This document shows positions 1-10,632 of a stretch of DNA of 64,000 nucleotides, piece by piece. The notes below the pieces were generated by a model that saw only the letters and a list, made by a program, of their open reading frames with translations, was not told the origin of the DNA and did not search any database. This DNA comes from Sacculina carcini. Taxonomy: Eukaryota; Arthropoda; Thecostraca; Sacculinidae. The first letter of the stretch is position 1. The number at the start of each line of letters is the position of its first letter. Location: contig OU696593.1 in assembly GCA_916048095.2 (NCBI GenBank), positions 3,158,001 to 3,222,000 of the forward strand, given 5' to 3'. A program made the translations under genes and the position numbers.

Positions 1-570
1 AAACCAGGAAGATACGACTGATTCAATGTATTCCTCTAAATGTTTACACCGCACCGTGAAACCTGCGAGAATATAACAATGGCGTATAACGGGCAAAACA
101 TATAAACCATACACACATTTGAACCAACGATTATACTAAAATATATAAATCCATCAAATTAGGACGGGTAAACAACATCGTAACCAAAATCCTCACCTTT
201 TGCCTCCTGTTGTCCAAAAACTGTTCACATCCGATTACCATACAAACAGCATAAACATTCCAACATCCAATTTTACCAATATTCCAAATTGAGACCAATC
301 CAAGCGCGAATATTCCAAACCACTCAATCGCTCACAAACTTTTCAATCCAGCAACCACGCTCTTTCGTGCCACATTCGTATCTAGTGCGCTGCCTAGTCA
401 TCTGTGGCTTACACAAATTAAATAAATATATCATCAACTCTAAGCAGACTAAAGCAAACAAATATACTCCAATATACTGCCTAGGCAGTTACAGTGAAGA
501 ACACTTAACTACGTTAACCTGTGCGATAGAACAACAAACATACAATTACAACATTTAAATGTGGAACTCA
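1..570. other. No gene recognised
   Basis: AT-rich sequence with no reading frame that I recognise on either strand. If the LINE at 571-2708 were complete, its reverse transcriptase would be encoded here on the minus strand; I see no RT motifs. Confidence 0.5.
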
Positions 571-1081
571 TTACTGTACATTGGATTTCATCTGTGCCAA
601 TATTTGGGCAATAAGGGCTTGTGATTCATGCCCACCTCTTTGACCTTGAGGACCTCTTTGACCTACGTCGACATTGTTGAGATTTCGTTTTAACTCGCCT
701 TCGTTTCGTTCTCTTCTTGTTCGTAAATTTAAATCGAATTCGATGATCGTCCAGTCGTGTGGTGTTCCATATTCGCAAGTCTCTACGCTGGTGTTTTTGA
801 GAGAATCAGGGGCGTTGGTGGCTACAACGTCGATCAGAGTGTTGGCCGGCCGATATGGAGGTTTGTGTCTGTTGCATATGGTAAAATTGTATGTCTCTAG
901 CATTGTTGATAGCTTTTGTCCAGGTGAATTGTTCGTTTGTCTAAGAATACAGCAATTAAAATCTCCTCCAATAATGATAGGCTTTACTGGGTCACTCGAC
1001 ACAATATGTTGTAGTTAGCTTTCGAAGTCGTCAAAGTCGAAGTTTAACTGGGATATCAAATAAGTAGGCGGTCTATATGGA
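571..1081 (-). pseudogene. LINE ORF2 endonuclease domain, C-terminal half
   Basis: This encodes the second half of an APE-type endonuclease (exonuclease-endonuclease-phosphatase fold), which nicks target DNA for non-LTR retrotransposition. The frame shows the catalytic GGDFN motif, a T-L-I-D-V segment and a final acidic/His region (HDWTIIEF) matching the usual SDH block. It continues the N-terminal half at 1413-1797; the SINE at 1084-1412 splits the two within a Y-R-P-P stretch typical of this domain. A stop codon lies just before the GGDFN region. No reverse transcriptase follows, so the element is truncated in its 3' part. The PHD-type ORF1 upstream suggests a CR1-like clade. Confidence 0.8.
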
Positions 1082-1083
1082 CT

Positions 1084-1412
1084 TTGTGGACTCCGTGGTG
1101 CAGTTGTTAGCACACCCGCCTCACAAGCGGGAGTTCCGTGGTTCGTAACCCGGCCGAGCAGAATTTCATTGGGCGAATTCTGCAAACCCACAGCCCCTGT
1201 CCACCCAGCAGAAAATGATGGTACCAGATATCAGTCATGAGTTGTGTCATGCATTCTGGGGAGGTGGCCCTCTCTAATACGTCTTACGTCCTTGTGGCGC
1301 CATAGCGTGGAGAGGGTCGGTTCTGCGGTGGCAGCGAGCTGCACGGGGCACGCCTGTGTGTTCATAAGCTTCGCCTTCTTCCCGTGTAGCAGCTACCACT
1401 TAGACATTTAAC
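1084..1412 (+). repeat. tRNA-derived SINE (Val-CAC-like head)
   Basis: The head resembles a tRNA with anticodon CAC inside CCTCACAAGCGG. It has a pol III A box (TGGTGCAGTTG, about 1096-1106) and a B box (GGTTCGTAACC, about 1140-1150). A unique body of about 250 bases follows. A second copy lies inverted at 30541-30864 and matches along the whole length, which shows this is a dispersed repeat and not a functional tRNA gene. It is inserted into the LINE endonuclease. Confidence 0.85.
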
Positions 1413-1797
1413 CTTTATATACACTAGCCATTATGATATTGCACATATTCAAGATTAATTTCAGCCATAGAATTTCCAAGTCACTATTGGGTTCGCTTTT
1501 GATCGGCAGAATTTCGTAGTCATAATCGTTTTTCAAAAGCACTGCTACGCCGCCATACCTTGCAGGTCGTGATGATGTCTCGGGTCGGTCTCGTCGTCTC
1601 AAATTGTATCCATTAACGCTGACAAACCGCGTACTTTGGAATTGATTGAGCCACGTTTCGCTCAGTAAGAAAGCGTCGTATCGTCTTGTCGTGGTCGTAT
1701 GGATTCATATTTCGGGCAGTTTGCTTTTCATCGATTGTACGTTCAGTTGGGCGACAGTGAATCGTTGACCATGACGGTGTTCGTTGTCCACTCGCGC
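1413..1797 (-). pseudogene. LINE ORF2 endonuclease domain, N-terminal half
   Basis: Start of the APE endonuclease of the same LINE. Visible landmarks are an L-N-V-Q-S-M start block, an L-S-E-T-W catalytic motif and RYGGVAVLLK, the usual G-G-V-A-x strand of this family. The frame changes between about 1700 and 1600, so it is broken even apart from the SINE insertion. It begins directly after the ORF1 stop at 1800, the normal ORF1-ORF2 order for CR1-type elements. Confidence 0.7.
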
Positions 1798-1799
1798 GG

Positions 1800-2708
1800 T
1801 CACTCGTTTTTTGACGTTTCCTCACTGCCAGTGGTTTGTTGCTGAGCTCGCCGCGGGTCAGCCGAACGCCAGCGTCGAAAAAGACAGCCCTCAGGCCACA
1901 CAACAGGATCGAAGAACACTCTCGGGTCAGCACAGTAGCAACTAATATGGAAACTACTGTACGACTCATGTTTTGTATGCAACTTTTCGACCGTGATGTC
2001 ATCCGGGCAGATATCCAGAGTCTGTGAGAGATGATATATGACATTCTGTGTGGTCACATCCCTATCGACGCGTGTGGCAAAAATGCTTGCATTCTTCAAT
2101 CTCGACACAGTTGGCAGACTCTCAATTCTTGCCGTCCCACTTAGCATTTTCTTTTTACCGGATGTCTTCCTGGTCAGGATCTTCGTCTCACTCACTTCTT
2201 GCGGCTTCTGAGCATTTTCCTCACGCGCCGTGGTGACAGGCGCCGCGTGGTTTTCCATCGCCGTCACTTCATTGTCGCGAGATGCCGCTGCTGCAGTCCG
2301 TCGCGGCATCCTTCTCTTCCTCTTCACGACCTCTGTCCAGTGTGTAGTTGCTGGCTCATCAGCTGTCAGCACTTCTGCCGCAGACACCAACTCTGAGGTG
2401 GCTTCGCTAACTTTAGCCTCGATGTCATGAAAATGAGAGACCTTTTCGTCAACGGCCTTTATCATTTTGTCAGTGTTTGCGGTGACATTCTTCAGGTGAT
2501 TTTTTAACTCTGCGATGTCACTGATGAGGTTTTTCAAAGATGAAACCTCTTCGAAGCACATATCGCACAAATAACGAACTTGAGAAACGTTCTCAGTCTT
2601 TAGCCCGCTCATATAGATGCACTTGGTATGCGCATACCGCGAGCACAGACAACATTTGACCATTTTGGTCGTGTCAAAAGCGGCATCACACTTGTGATAC
2701 AGGGTCAT
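1800..2708 (-). CDS. LINE ORF1 protein with PHD-type zinc finger
   Basis: A 302-residue ORF1-type protein of a CR1-like non-LTR retrotransposon. Residues about 4-55 form a Cys/His cluster (C-C-L-C, H-x2-C, L-C-D-M-C) of the PHD type known from CR1 ORF1 proteins. A coiled-coil-prone stretch follows (about 55-110), then a basic linker and an RRM-like C-terminal domain with SIFATRVDRDVT and a WPEG-x2-FRR ending. ORF1 proteins bind RNA and act as chaperones in the RNP; that role is taken from the family. The frame is uninterrupted although the adjacent ORF2 is decayed. The start is the first ATG before the zinc finger. Confidence 0.75.
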   Translation of the reverse strand: MTLYHKCDAAFDTTKMVKCCLCSRYAHTKCIYMSGLKTENVSQVRYLCDMCFEEVSSLKNLISDIAELKNHLKNVTANTDKMIKAVDEKVSHFHDIEAKVSEATSELVSAAEVLTADEPATTHWTEVVKRKRRMPRRTAAAASRDNEVTAMENHAAPVTTAREENAQKPQEVSETKILTRKTSGKKKMLSGTARIESLPTVSRLKNASIFATRVDRDVTTQNVIYHLSQTLDICPDDITVEKLHTKHESYSSFHISCYCADPRVFFDPVVWPEGCLFRRWRSADPRRAQQQTTGSEETSKNE

Positions 2709-2712
2709 AATC

Positions 2713-3502
2713 TGGTCACTCTGTCAGCGGATTTGTCAGGAACAGGAAACGACTCGGGAAAACCAGAAAAGTGACCGACAATATTAATAAGAAATCGATT
2801 TTCTGCATGACTCATGGGGAACGGTCCGCTACAATCAATTTATATAATTTCGAAAGGATAGTGGGGAATTGGCATATGTTGTAATGGCGGTTTGTGTGTC
2901 TGAAGCTTGCGAAGGTTGCATGGCACGCATTTAGTGACGTATTCTATTACATTCTTGTACATGCCTGGCCAGTAGTATCTGAAGCGGATTTTATGATATG
3001 TTTTATCGATACCAAAGTGACCTCCTGAGAATCCGTCATGTGCTTCCTCAATGAGTTGTTGACGTAATGCAATAGGAATACATAACTGTAACCCAGGATA
3101 CCTATTACAATGGTCGTTATCCGCCAAATGGTAGAGTAAATCGTCCTGTACGACGAATGATTTACTAAATTTACTGTAATTGTTATTGGTCATATCTTGA
3201 TTATTTAGAGTCGTTATGACGGAATTGCAATATTCATCCTCGTGTTGTAGCTGCTTTATATCTATTTCTCCGTTGAAAATTCGGTCGTAATTTTCTACTT
3301 CATTTTTTTCAAAGTTGGGACATGGTTCAATGTCTGCATTCAATTTTGCGCCTGCCCTAGAATCAGAATCAATAACATTGACCTTGGCCGACTTAATTGG
3401 TAGTCGAGATAAAGCACCAGCAACTACATTCTTTAGTCCAGTGATATGCTCAATTGTGCAGTCATATTCGTGATAGTTCAAGTGGAGCAGGCCTCTTGTC
3501 GT
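2713..3502 (-). pseudogene. Ty3/Gypsy pol fragment (RNase H end and integrase start)
   Basis: The frame starts within the C-terminal end of RNase H (H-L-N-Y-H-E-Y-D then a D/G-A-L-S-R-L-P block). It continues through the integrase H2C2 zinc finger (HDGFSGGHFG, YYWPGMY, C-V-P-C) into the first catalytic segment (IDCSGPF). An in-frame TAA lies just before the catalytic Asp, near 2838. Both ends are cut: the LINE begins at about 2712 and the LTR abuts at 3503. With no gag, protease or RT it is a dead fragment. Confidence 0.85.
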
Positions 3503-4323
3503 TGTGTGCCGCGATAACTCTTATTGCCGATTCCAAACACAGTTGATTGTTGAAGAAACAATGTATTGCGTCGTGATATTAATGATGATAACTAATGTTG
3601 CTGTTCCTAAATCTATCTGTCCTAACGTTATATCCAGTTTTCTATCCTATCTGGTCTCCCGTTATATCCTCTGGTGTTACTATACTCTGTTCCGTTCCAT
3701 TCTCCCTCTGAACCTCTCCACTTCTCTACTCCACTCCTCTACTCCTCTACTGCTGCTGCCCCTTGTCTCTCCTCAACCTCTCTATACCTCGAATGGTGAA
3801 AACAGTGTGCTTATATAGTGCTAGCTAGCGCCGCCTACTTCATTCTGCAGCTCCAAGTTGTGCATGACCTCATTAGTTACGAACCACAAGGTCACCACAA
3901 TGCAATACGCCCGGCAACACGCACTTAGCCTTACACACTGGTGTGAGTGATGTATACGTGTGCACGTGCTGCCCTGCTGTCTCTTATTGTCTTGCAGTGT
4001 ATGTGTGTGTGTCTACGTGTCTGCAACCAATGCTGTGCTCTGTATTCTAACCTACTGTGTTGACAGTGATGTATGTGTTTATGTGTGTGTGTGAGCGTGC
4101 GACCACTGCTATGCTTCTCTTTGCCTAACCTATTCTGGTGATGTATGTGGTTGTGTGTGTGAGCGTGCGATCACTACTTTCTCTCCTAACTTCTATCCTA
4201 TCCTATGCCATATTTAATGCACAACATGCAATACACAATGTACAAAACTATAAACGATTACTAAATATAGATATAATAATAAAAGTTATATAAAACACCG
4301 CATCAATTATTAACATTGTTACA
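3503..4323 (+). repeat. LTR (family L1), apparently complete
   Basis: Starts TGTGTGCCGCGATAAC and ends ATTAACATTGTTACA, the TG...CA form of an LTR. A TATATAG box is near 3811 and an AATAAA signal near 4281, favouring plus orientation. Two other copies define the family: a fragment at 16547-16915 and a split copy at 32815-34620 that shares both ends. It includes a GT-rich central section. No clear target duplication is visible, and the neighbouring pol fragment runs in the opposite direction, so I treat it as a solo or rearranged LTR. Confidence 0.65.
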
Positions 4324-4850
4324 TCACAACTGCGAGGTCATTCGAGCGAATGTGAGCCACTAGAGCTTATACACGGCCATGATTTCTGTTGTCTCTGAAG
4401 TTTTTCTGATCTGCATCCGACGAGTGGTGGTTCGTAATGCCGTGGCTGCGATGTTTGTCAGTAGTCATCCGTAACAGGTTACAAAATTTGTGTTGTTCTG
4501 TCCCGTGTTGATTGTTGGTAGAAATCGCCAAAATGATGAGGTTTCTTGCCACACCTGATGTTGAATGGCGATGGATAGCAGCGATGTTGCGGACGTCCCA
4601 TCGTCATCATGACACGCGCCAGCTCTAGCACTCAGCATTCAGCCGTCATTACTCGACAGTTGGATGTATTAAAGAGTACGCAAATGACTACGCTAAATTT
4701 AACAAATGCTAAGCATGACAAAGACTATAAATGCTACTGAATACTAATTAACTAGCACAGGGAACTCTTAAAAAAATATTTCAATATACATCATAGGCCG
4801 ACACATATATGTGAACGGTTACATAGTTTTCTTTACGGATTATATATATT
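4324..4850. other. No gene recognised
   Basis: No supported coding sequence. The short frames here show no family signature. Confidence 0.4.
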
Positions 4851-4893
4851 ACTAGCGACAAGTTCCGCACTTCGTGCGGTTATGGTCGCTAGT
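4851..4893. repeat. Nested palindrome, possible cruciform
   Basis: Outer arms ACTAGCGAC and GTCGCTAGT (9 bp, perfect) enclose an inner hairpin, CCGCAC-TTC-GTGCGG. A further CGCAC-TAC-GTGCG hairpin follows at about 4900. Function unknown; it could be a transposon terminus. Confidence 0.6.
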
Positions 4894-5289
4894 AGATCCG
4901 CACTACGTGCGTCTCGTAGCTTCGTTTGTAGTATTGTAAGTGATGCGGTCGCCTTGAGTTTTGTCTGGGATAGCAATGCAAATATGATGATAATGCACTT
5001 GAAGCAAACGTCAAGGCCAATGCAAACAAATGGTGTCGCAAGGATGTTGCAACACCACAGCAAGCGGTGAATAGCGATAGATGCTGAAGCAATAGGCGTT
5101 GTCTGCGAGTAGCATCAAGTGTTGTAAGATGTTGACTTTCCACGTCACCCAGGAGGTATCAACATTCGACGCGTTTTTTTTACGTGGTTCCCCTGGAGGC
5201 CTAATCCACGTGAAATGCAGCAACGTAAGCTCACACATGCGCAGGCGCAAACGCATAATTAAGCATTTACACTACTGCCAGGGCGGTAA

Positions 5290-5860
5290 GCATGATCAGC
5301 ATGTGCCCATGGTTGTACAAAACCTAACGGCCCCGGCTGGAACACTGCAGGTCCAGCCTCCGCAACGGGCTTTCGCAGTAACATCCAGAACAGAAAGCTG
5401 CACGGCTGTGCGCAACGAAACCCACCATACGGAAAAGGGGTGTTTCTATGAGAAACAATAATGTGGAAACCCAAGCTAGGGAATATAACTGTAAGACGTA
5501 CTCACGGAGTCAACCTTTCCTAATTGTTCCTAATCTATGTCTTACCGGGCAAAACCCATCTGCCAAGGCTTGAACACAGTGGGTCCAGTCGCCGTAACGG
5601 ATTTTCGCAGTAACATCCAGTACAGAAAACTGCACGGCTGCACGCCACGAAACCCACCATACGGAAAAGGGATGTGGGGAAGCGAGCCAGGGAGGTTTTG
5701 TCTCACCGCGCAAAACCAAATTAACCTGGGCTGTAACAGGGCAGTTTCAGCCGCCGCAACGAGTTATCTCGCAGTCAAGACCAGCACAGTAAATACACGG
5801 CCGCGTGCAATAGAGCTCACCATGCGGAAATAGGGCTGTGCCTATGAGAAAAAGTTCAAA
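5290..5860. repeat. Degenerate tandem repeats, about three units
   Basis: Three diverged units of roughly 150-220 bases, near 5320-5460, 5550-5680 and 5700-5840. They share TTTCGCAGTAACATCCAG, a CTGCACGGCTG block and a CACCATACGGAAAAGGG block. A weaker fourth similarity occurs near 5980. No coding potential is convincing, and the arrangement resembles a short decayed satellite. Confidence 0.6.
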
Positions 5861-6369
5861 TCGGTTCTCCTAGCCAGGGAGTCGTACCCTGGACCTATGG
5901 CACACAACTCGTGCGTATTTGCCGCTGGACTACAGCGTGACCATAAAATGAGTAATTTGTTTTGTGAAAGCATAATCACCGCCTTGACAGGGAGGTGGAC
6001 TGTCGCGCTGGGTAAAACCAACATTGCTGCAAACAAAGTGTGAGTGTGAGAGGCGAGCAACGTGATGGACAACCCAGCTAGTGAAGAGTGGATCAACATA
6101 GTCAGACTGAGCAGTGGAGGTGCGCGCACGAACAAATGTTGCGGCAAACAGGCTGCACAAATAGAGAAATGAAGCCACACGACTCAGTTGACTGTTAACT
6201 CCTTCCAAACGGAGGCGGGCTGCTATCAATCACACTCTCAATCGCACAAATGAACACTGGACATAGCACACACGACTGCGATATGTGACGACTGTTATGC
6301 CAATGTGGAGAGATCAACCATGTGTCTATGCGATACAAGTGGACAACTCTGACCGTGTTTCGCAACACT

Positions 6370-6680
6370 CGCTAAGAAACACACAGTCGGAGCCGAAACA
6401 AATACAGCGCTAGAAAAGAGTAAATGCAGAAGGCATAACAATCGGTCGCTAATAGTGGATAATAGTAGTAGGTAGTAGTGAAACTGAGTATAATATATAC
6501 AGGAGTAATAGTGATGATAGGTAGTAAGAGTAAGAATAGTAAGGTCAATAGTCGAGCATAAGAATTGATGATAAATAGTAATAAAAGCGGTAATATTAAT
6601 ATCATTTGAAATAGTAGTAACATTAACTGCAGTAGTAGAAGTATAAGCACTAAGAATTATAATTATAAGTATTAGTAATC
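6370..6680. repeat. TAG/TAA-rich low-complexity tract
   Basis: Degenerate trinucleotide-like sequence (ATAGTAGTAGG, AGTAATAGTGATGA and similar). It yields a low-complexity leucine-rich frame on the minus strand, which I do not regard as a gene. Confidence 0.6.
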
Positions 6681-7269
6681 TTTTTTTCTCACCTTGATCA
6701 AATCTATATTCACTTCTCTCGAATCTATTTTCACTTTTTTCAAATCAAATTGCAAATGGTATAATGCACAGTAATCGAATTACCACCGAGGCGCTTAAAC
6801 GGCCTGTGGCATGTTGTGGGCACTGTATTTGTTTCGGCTCGGGTGACTCTGCCGGGCAATGCTCAAATCAAAAAGCAAAGCAATTGTCCAGAGCGGAATA
6901 CGCAACTATGCGCTCAGAAGGCGTTTTCACATTGGTCGCTAACGATCAACACCACCAACAGCTCGCAATGTAATTGCAATACAGCTAGATGGAGCAGACG
7001 TAGGGTAACCAAACGCACAGGCTGATGGTCATTATCGTACGTGAACGTAGATGCAGCACTCGAGGACGCCATGTTTGGGACAACTACTTTACTGGGGCGT
7101 TTGTTACCGCTCTAACATGTATAATTGACAGTCGTGCAAACAATATGGGATGTTCACACAGCAAGTACATCTAGTCCGTCTAGCTGATTACAATGTGTTC
7201 GCGTGCTGAAGATATTAACCGTGAGCGGCTAACTTGAATCGCTGTCTGAACGAATGGTTTAGTATAGAG

Positions 7270-7915
7270 CGGGGGTTCTTAACCTTTTGATGATCCCATA
7301 CCCCCGATGGATTGCCGAATATGGTCGCATACCCCCTTTATTTGATTGTTCAATTAATTATCACCAATCCTATTATTTGCTAGGAGGTTTTCTAAATCCA
7401 CGAGTGTTTTAATTGGTTGAATTTATTGTACTTTAGATACGGATTGCTAGTAAAACCTTACCATTGATAATTCCATTATTAATAAACTATTAATAATTTA
7501 CGCCAGTACCTAGAAATCGTGACCCCTTCCTCCCGCTTTTGTTTCCCACACGCCTAAGGAGTATGAATACCCCAGGTCAGTGGCGGCACCAAGGGGGGGG
7601 GGGGCTTGGAGGGTTCTGATACTCCCCTTGAAATATGTCAAGGCCCCTCTAAGCCCCCCACAAAAATCAGGATCATGGACATTAAAGGTTTACACCAATG
7701 TAAATATATTCCCGTAATTTTGGTTCAAGTTCGATGACTCAGTGCGCCCCAGTCCCTTAATGTATTATGTTATCAGCGTTCGAGTGTAGCTCTTCATGCT
7801 TAGCCAAGCCCCTCAAGTTTTTCTTTAGCCCCCGCAACTTATTTCTTAGCCACCCCTCAGCCCCCCTATGCGGAAAAATCCTGGCGCAGTCACTGCCCCC
7901 AGTTAAGAACCCCTG
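7270..7915. mobile_element. hAT-type MITE (family M1) with a nested MITE
   Basis: Terminal inverted repeats CGGGGGTTCTTAACC and its complement GTTAAGAACCCCTG are flanked by 8-base duplications, GTATAGAG (7262-7269) and GTATAGTG (7916-7923), matching at 7 of 8 positions. An 8-base duplication and this terminus type point to the hAT superfamily. A shorter inverted copy lies at 31994-32291. This copy is longer because another MITE sits inside it. No transposase is encoded. Confidence 0.85.
7578..7895. mobile_element. Second hAT-type MITE nested in the first
   Basis: Ends CAGTGGCGGCACCA and TGGCGCAGTCACTG are imperfect inverted repeats of hAT form. The flanks CCCAGGT and CCCAGTT look like the remains of an 8-base duplication. 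The interior has G-run and C-run tracts. Non-coding. Confidence 0.65.
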
Positions 7916-7923
7916 GTATAGTG

Positions 7924-8287
7924 CTGTGGACAATTGCTTGACGAACGTGAAAACGAAACCATTAGGTTTATTTGTGTACGCGTGTTTCTCATAGGCTGTA
8001 TGTAAAATAGTAATATGTAAATGTTAAATATATAAATTTGAATGATGTATATTTAATTAATAAAATTAATACGTATATATGTGTGCAAAAACCATAAAGA
8101 ATTAATTAAAAACTAAGGATTGGCATAAATTAAAAGGATTGCCAAATGTAAGCGAAATCTGAATCCCAGTGCAGTGTCAACTATTTGACTGCTAAAGGGG
8201 TAAATTGAAGTGCGATTTGGTAACGTTAATTTTAGGAAAGGATATATGGTGAACTAAAGGCTAAACAATTTGATGTGCAAGAGGTAC
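7924..8287. other. AT-rich 3' flank of the Helitron
   Basis: No gene seen. The Helitron 3' terminus (CTRR preceded by a hairpin, read on the minus strand) should lie here or slightly left, but I could not fix it. Confidence 0.4.
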
Positions 8288-9718
8288 TCAGGTTTCTCGC
8301 AAAATTTCCGTATGGACTACGTTAGGGGTTGTGCCTTGTGGCGCGTAGATATATAGATTGTTCGGGTTACCAACTCGCGAAGCGGCAACGTATAGCTGGC
8401 CATGAGAAAAACAGCCATCTATTAAATGCAAGCCACACACTTTCAAAGTTTGACCTTGTGATTTATTTATTGACATTGCATAAGAAAGTCGAACTGGAAA
8501 CTGAATGCGTTTGAATTCAAATGGCGAATTGGTGGGTATAAATGGAATTCGGGGAATGAAAACGCAATTGCCTCTCCCCGGGCCGGAAATGATAGTGGCT
8601 TCAACGACATTTCTGGTCAAGTGTTTCACAACAAGTCTTGTTCCATTGCAAAGTTCTGGCTGGCTCAAGTTTCGCATAAGCATAAGTGGCACGCCCACTT
8701 TTAGGCGCAGACAATGAGGAGGGACTCCTGGCAGATTCAATGAGTTCAAAAACTCAACAGGATAATTAACAGCTTCTGATTCATTAACAACAGCGTCAAT
8801 GGAGTTATAAGTGTGCTCAGAGCCAGGTAAGGAGGTCAAGAGTTTAGCATTGATGTTGTCGACGGACGCATTTTTTGGTGCCAAAATAGCTCGTTCGCAT
8901 AGCCAATCGGCATTCAGGTAATGGGTGGTGAAATTGGGGAAAACACTGGCAATTAGTTGGTCATCTGAATGGACAACAGTGCCAAATTCTGAGGTATTAA
9001 CGCATCCTTGGGAATCCATTGCGAGGACTCCCTCGCCGAGGCTCAAAAGAATACGAGAAAACGTTTCGGCCATATGATCGCCATACAAATGCGCCCGCAT
9101 GTTTGTGGTGAATGTGTAAACGTTGGCATGCCTCCAAAGCAAAGAAGATTTCAAACATGCTGCGATTTCATCGGCCTTAGTGCCTCGAGGAATGACAGGC
9201 AAAGTTTGTCTGAAATCGCCAGCCAACACTAGGGTGACGCCGCCCATTAATGTGTGTGTGCCGCGTATATCCTGAAGCGTTCGATTAACAGCTTCAAGGG
9301 ACTTTCTGTGAGACATAGTGGCCTCATCCCAGATAATTAATGCGCATCTTTTCAGTACGTCTGCCATGCCCGAGTTTTTGGAAAGGCTGCACACGGGCTC
9401 GTCGGTCGTATTGAGATTCAGGGGAATTTTAAACGCCGAGTGAGCTGTTTGACCTCCTGGCAGGAGCGTAGCAGCAATACCTGAACTTGCCACTGCCAAA
9501 GCAATGCGGCTGGTCTGACGAACTTTGGCTAGTAAAGTTTTCAAGACAAAGGTCTTTCCTGTGCCTCCCGGATCGTCAATGAAGTAGAGTCCTCCTCTTT
9601 GATGAGTGATATCGTCCATGATGGCTTCGTAAGCAAGTCGCTGATCGCGTAGAAGTTGAGGTTCACTCTCACTGAGGAAAATGGTGAGCTGGTTTAAATC
9701 GTAAGACGTTTCTCTCAT
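8288..9718 (-). CDS. Helitron PIF1-like DNA helicase domain
   Basis: C-terminal SF1B (PIF1/RRM3-type) helicase portion of a Helitron RepHel protein, which unwinds DNA during rolling-circle transposition. Walker A is GGTGKT at about residue 50; Walker B-like IIWDEATM, VLAGDFRQTLPVI, an Arg-containing TFTTNMR block and the final SINKSQGQTL motif follow in the family order. The 476 residues appear uninterrupted. The start shown is only where this frame begins. It should be continuous with the upstream segment ending at 9715, from which it is separated by a small indel (an ATGATGTTATGAG context with overlapping stop and ATG). It is therefore a domain of a larger protein, not a separate gene. Confidence 0.92.
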   Translation of the reverse strand: MRETSYDLNQLTIFLSESEPQLLRDQRLAYEAIMDDITHQRGGLYFIDDPGGTGKTFVLKTLLAKVRQTSRIALAVASSGIAATLLPGGQTAHSAFKIPLNLNTTDEPVCSLSKNSGMADVLKRCALIIWDEATMSHRKSLEAVNRTLQDIRGTHTLMGGVTLVLAGDFRQTLPVIPRGTKADEIAACLKSSLLWRHANVYTFTTNMRAHLYGDHMAETFSRILLSLGEGVLAMDSQGCVNTSEFGTVVHSDDQLIASVFPNFTTHYLNADWLCERAILAPKNASVDNINAKLLTSLPGSEHTYNSIDAVVNESEAVNYPVEFLNSLNLPGVPPHCLRLKVGVPLMLMRNLSQPELCNGTRLVVKHLTRNVVEATIISGPGRGNCVFIPRIPFIPTNSPFEFKRIQFPVRLSYAMSINKSQGQTLKVCGLHLIDGCFSHGQLYVAASRVGNPNNLYIYAPQGTTPNVVHTEILRET

Positions 9719-10164
9719 AACATCATCAAGATGTTTCCGTGTCTTTGGGCCTGGGGGAGACCCAAACTGACGAGGGATGGTCCTCCCATAGCCGCTAAGT
9801 CGTTTTCAATGGCAACCAAAGCTGAATTATACATGTTCTCGGTTAGGGGCAGGACAGCCTGTGCTTGATGGAGGTAATCTGCTGATAACTCGTCTTTATA
9901 GTTGTGCCATAGTGTCAGTGGGTCGCTAATTTCGCAAATGTGCAGCATGACAGCGAAAAGTTTCCTAAGCGAGTACGGGGTTCGTGACAAGGCGGCCTCA
10001 GACAGAGTGTGATCCCACTGCACGTCGTCCTCAAGCAAGTTCAACTGTAGACACGCACCTCTACATGTGTCTGTATAAGTGGGGAACTCTTGACTATCGA
10101 TGGTTCGCAGGCGAACAAAGGAAATTGGGCCCCGAATTTCGTGTAAAAGCATCCTCAAAAAGAA
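9715..10164 (-). pseudogene. Helitron RepHel linker segment
   Basis: Part of the Helitron protein between the Rep nuclease and the helicase. Typical segments are LRMLLHEIRGPISF, LLEDDVQWDHTLSEA and KDELSADYL, all characteristic of Helitron_like_N to PIF1 linkers. It is in the same frame as the segment above 10165, from which one in-frame TGA separates it (just after an H-P-N-H-R-E stretch). It is out of frame with the helicase by a 1- or 2-base change near 9715. Confidence 0.85.
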
Positions 10165-10632
10165 TCATTCTCGGTGGTTTGGATGCACAGAGTACACCCT
10201 GCCGATAGTGGTGTCAAATTTGATGCCGGGGTACTCAGCAACATCGGCACCCCTCTTTCGTCGTTGCCATTGATTGTTGTGCCATGTGTAATATGATGGT
10301 ACCTGGTGGTAAAAAAGAGTTCCCGCAAATTCATCGTGCTGACACAATTCGAAAAACGCCGTGAGAGTTGTATGTCGTGGATTCTGGACGGTTTGCTCAG
10401 CAGTGTCTGGAGTGAATGATACTCTTTGACCATTTTCAAGATGAACGGCAAGCTGTTGGATAGCAGGATGTTTATGATGTATAGCAAACCCAAAAATGCG
10501 CCAGAAGGCTTCGTTTGTGCTCAAATACCGGCCAAGTTGATACTGGGAAATTTCCTCACGGGCGTTGTCTTCTCGCAAAGCAAACATGGCAGCATCGGAA
10601 CCCTTGTTTATGTATTTGCAAACATATTTTAT
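10165..10632 (-). pseudogene. Helitron Rep domain, tyrosine-containing part
   Basis: Carries the catalytic tyrosine region of the HUH Rep nuclease: EISQYQLGRYLS holds two tyrosines four residues apart, as expected of Helitron Y2 nucleases, followed by the family's W-R-I-F-G-F block. These tyrosines attack the DNA strand in rolling-circle transposition (family knowledge). An in-frame TGA at about 10633 separates it from the rest of Rep; reading through preserves the conserved KYxNKGSD block. Confidence 0.9.

Noticed and set aside
1084..1160. Possible tRNA-Val gene
   Set aside because: The cloverleaf is imperfect, and the tRNA-like head continues into a long body repeated in full at 30541-30864; it is a SINE.
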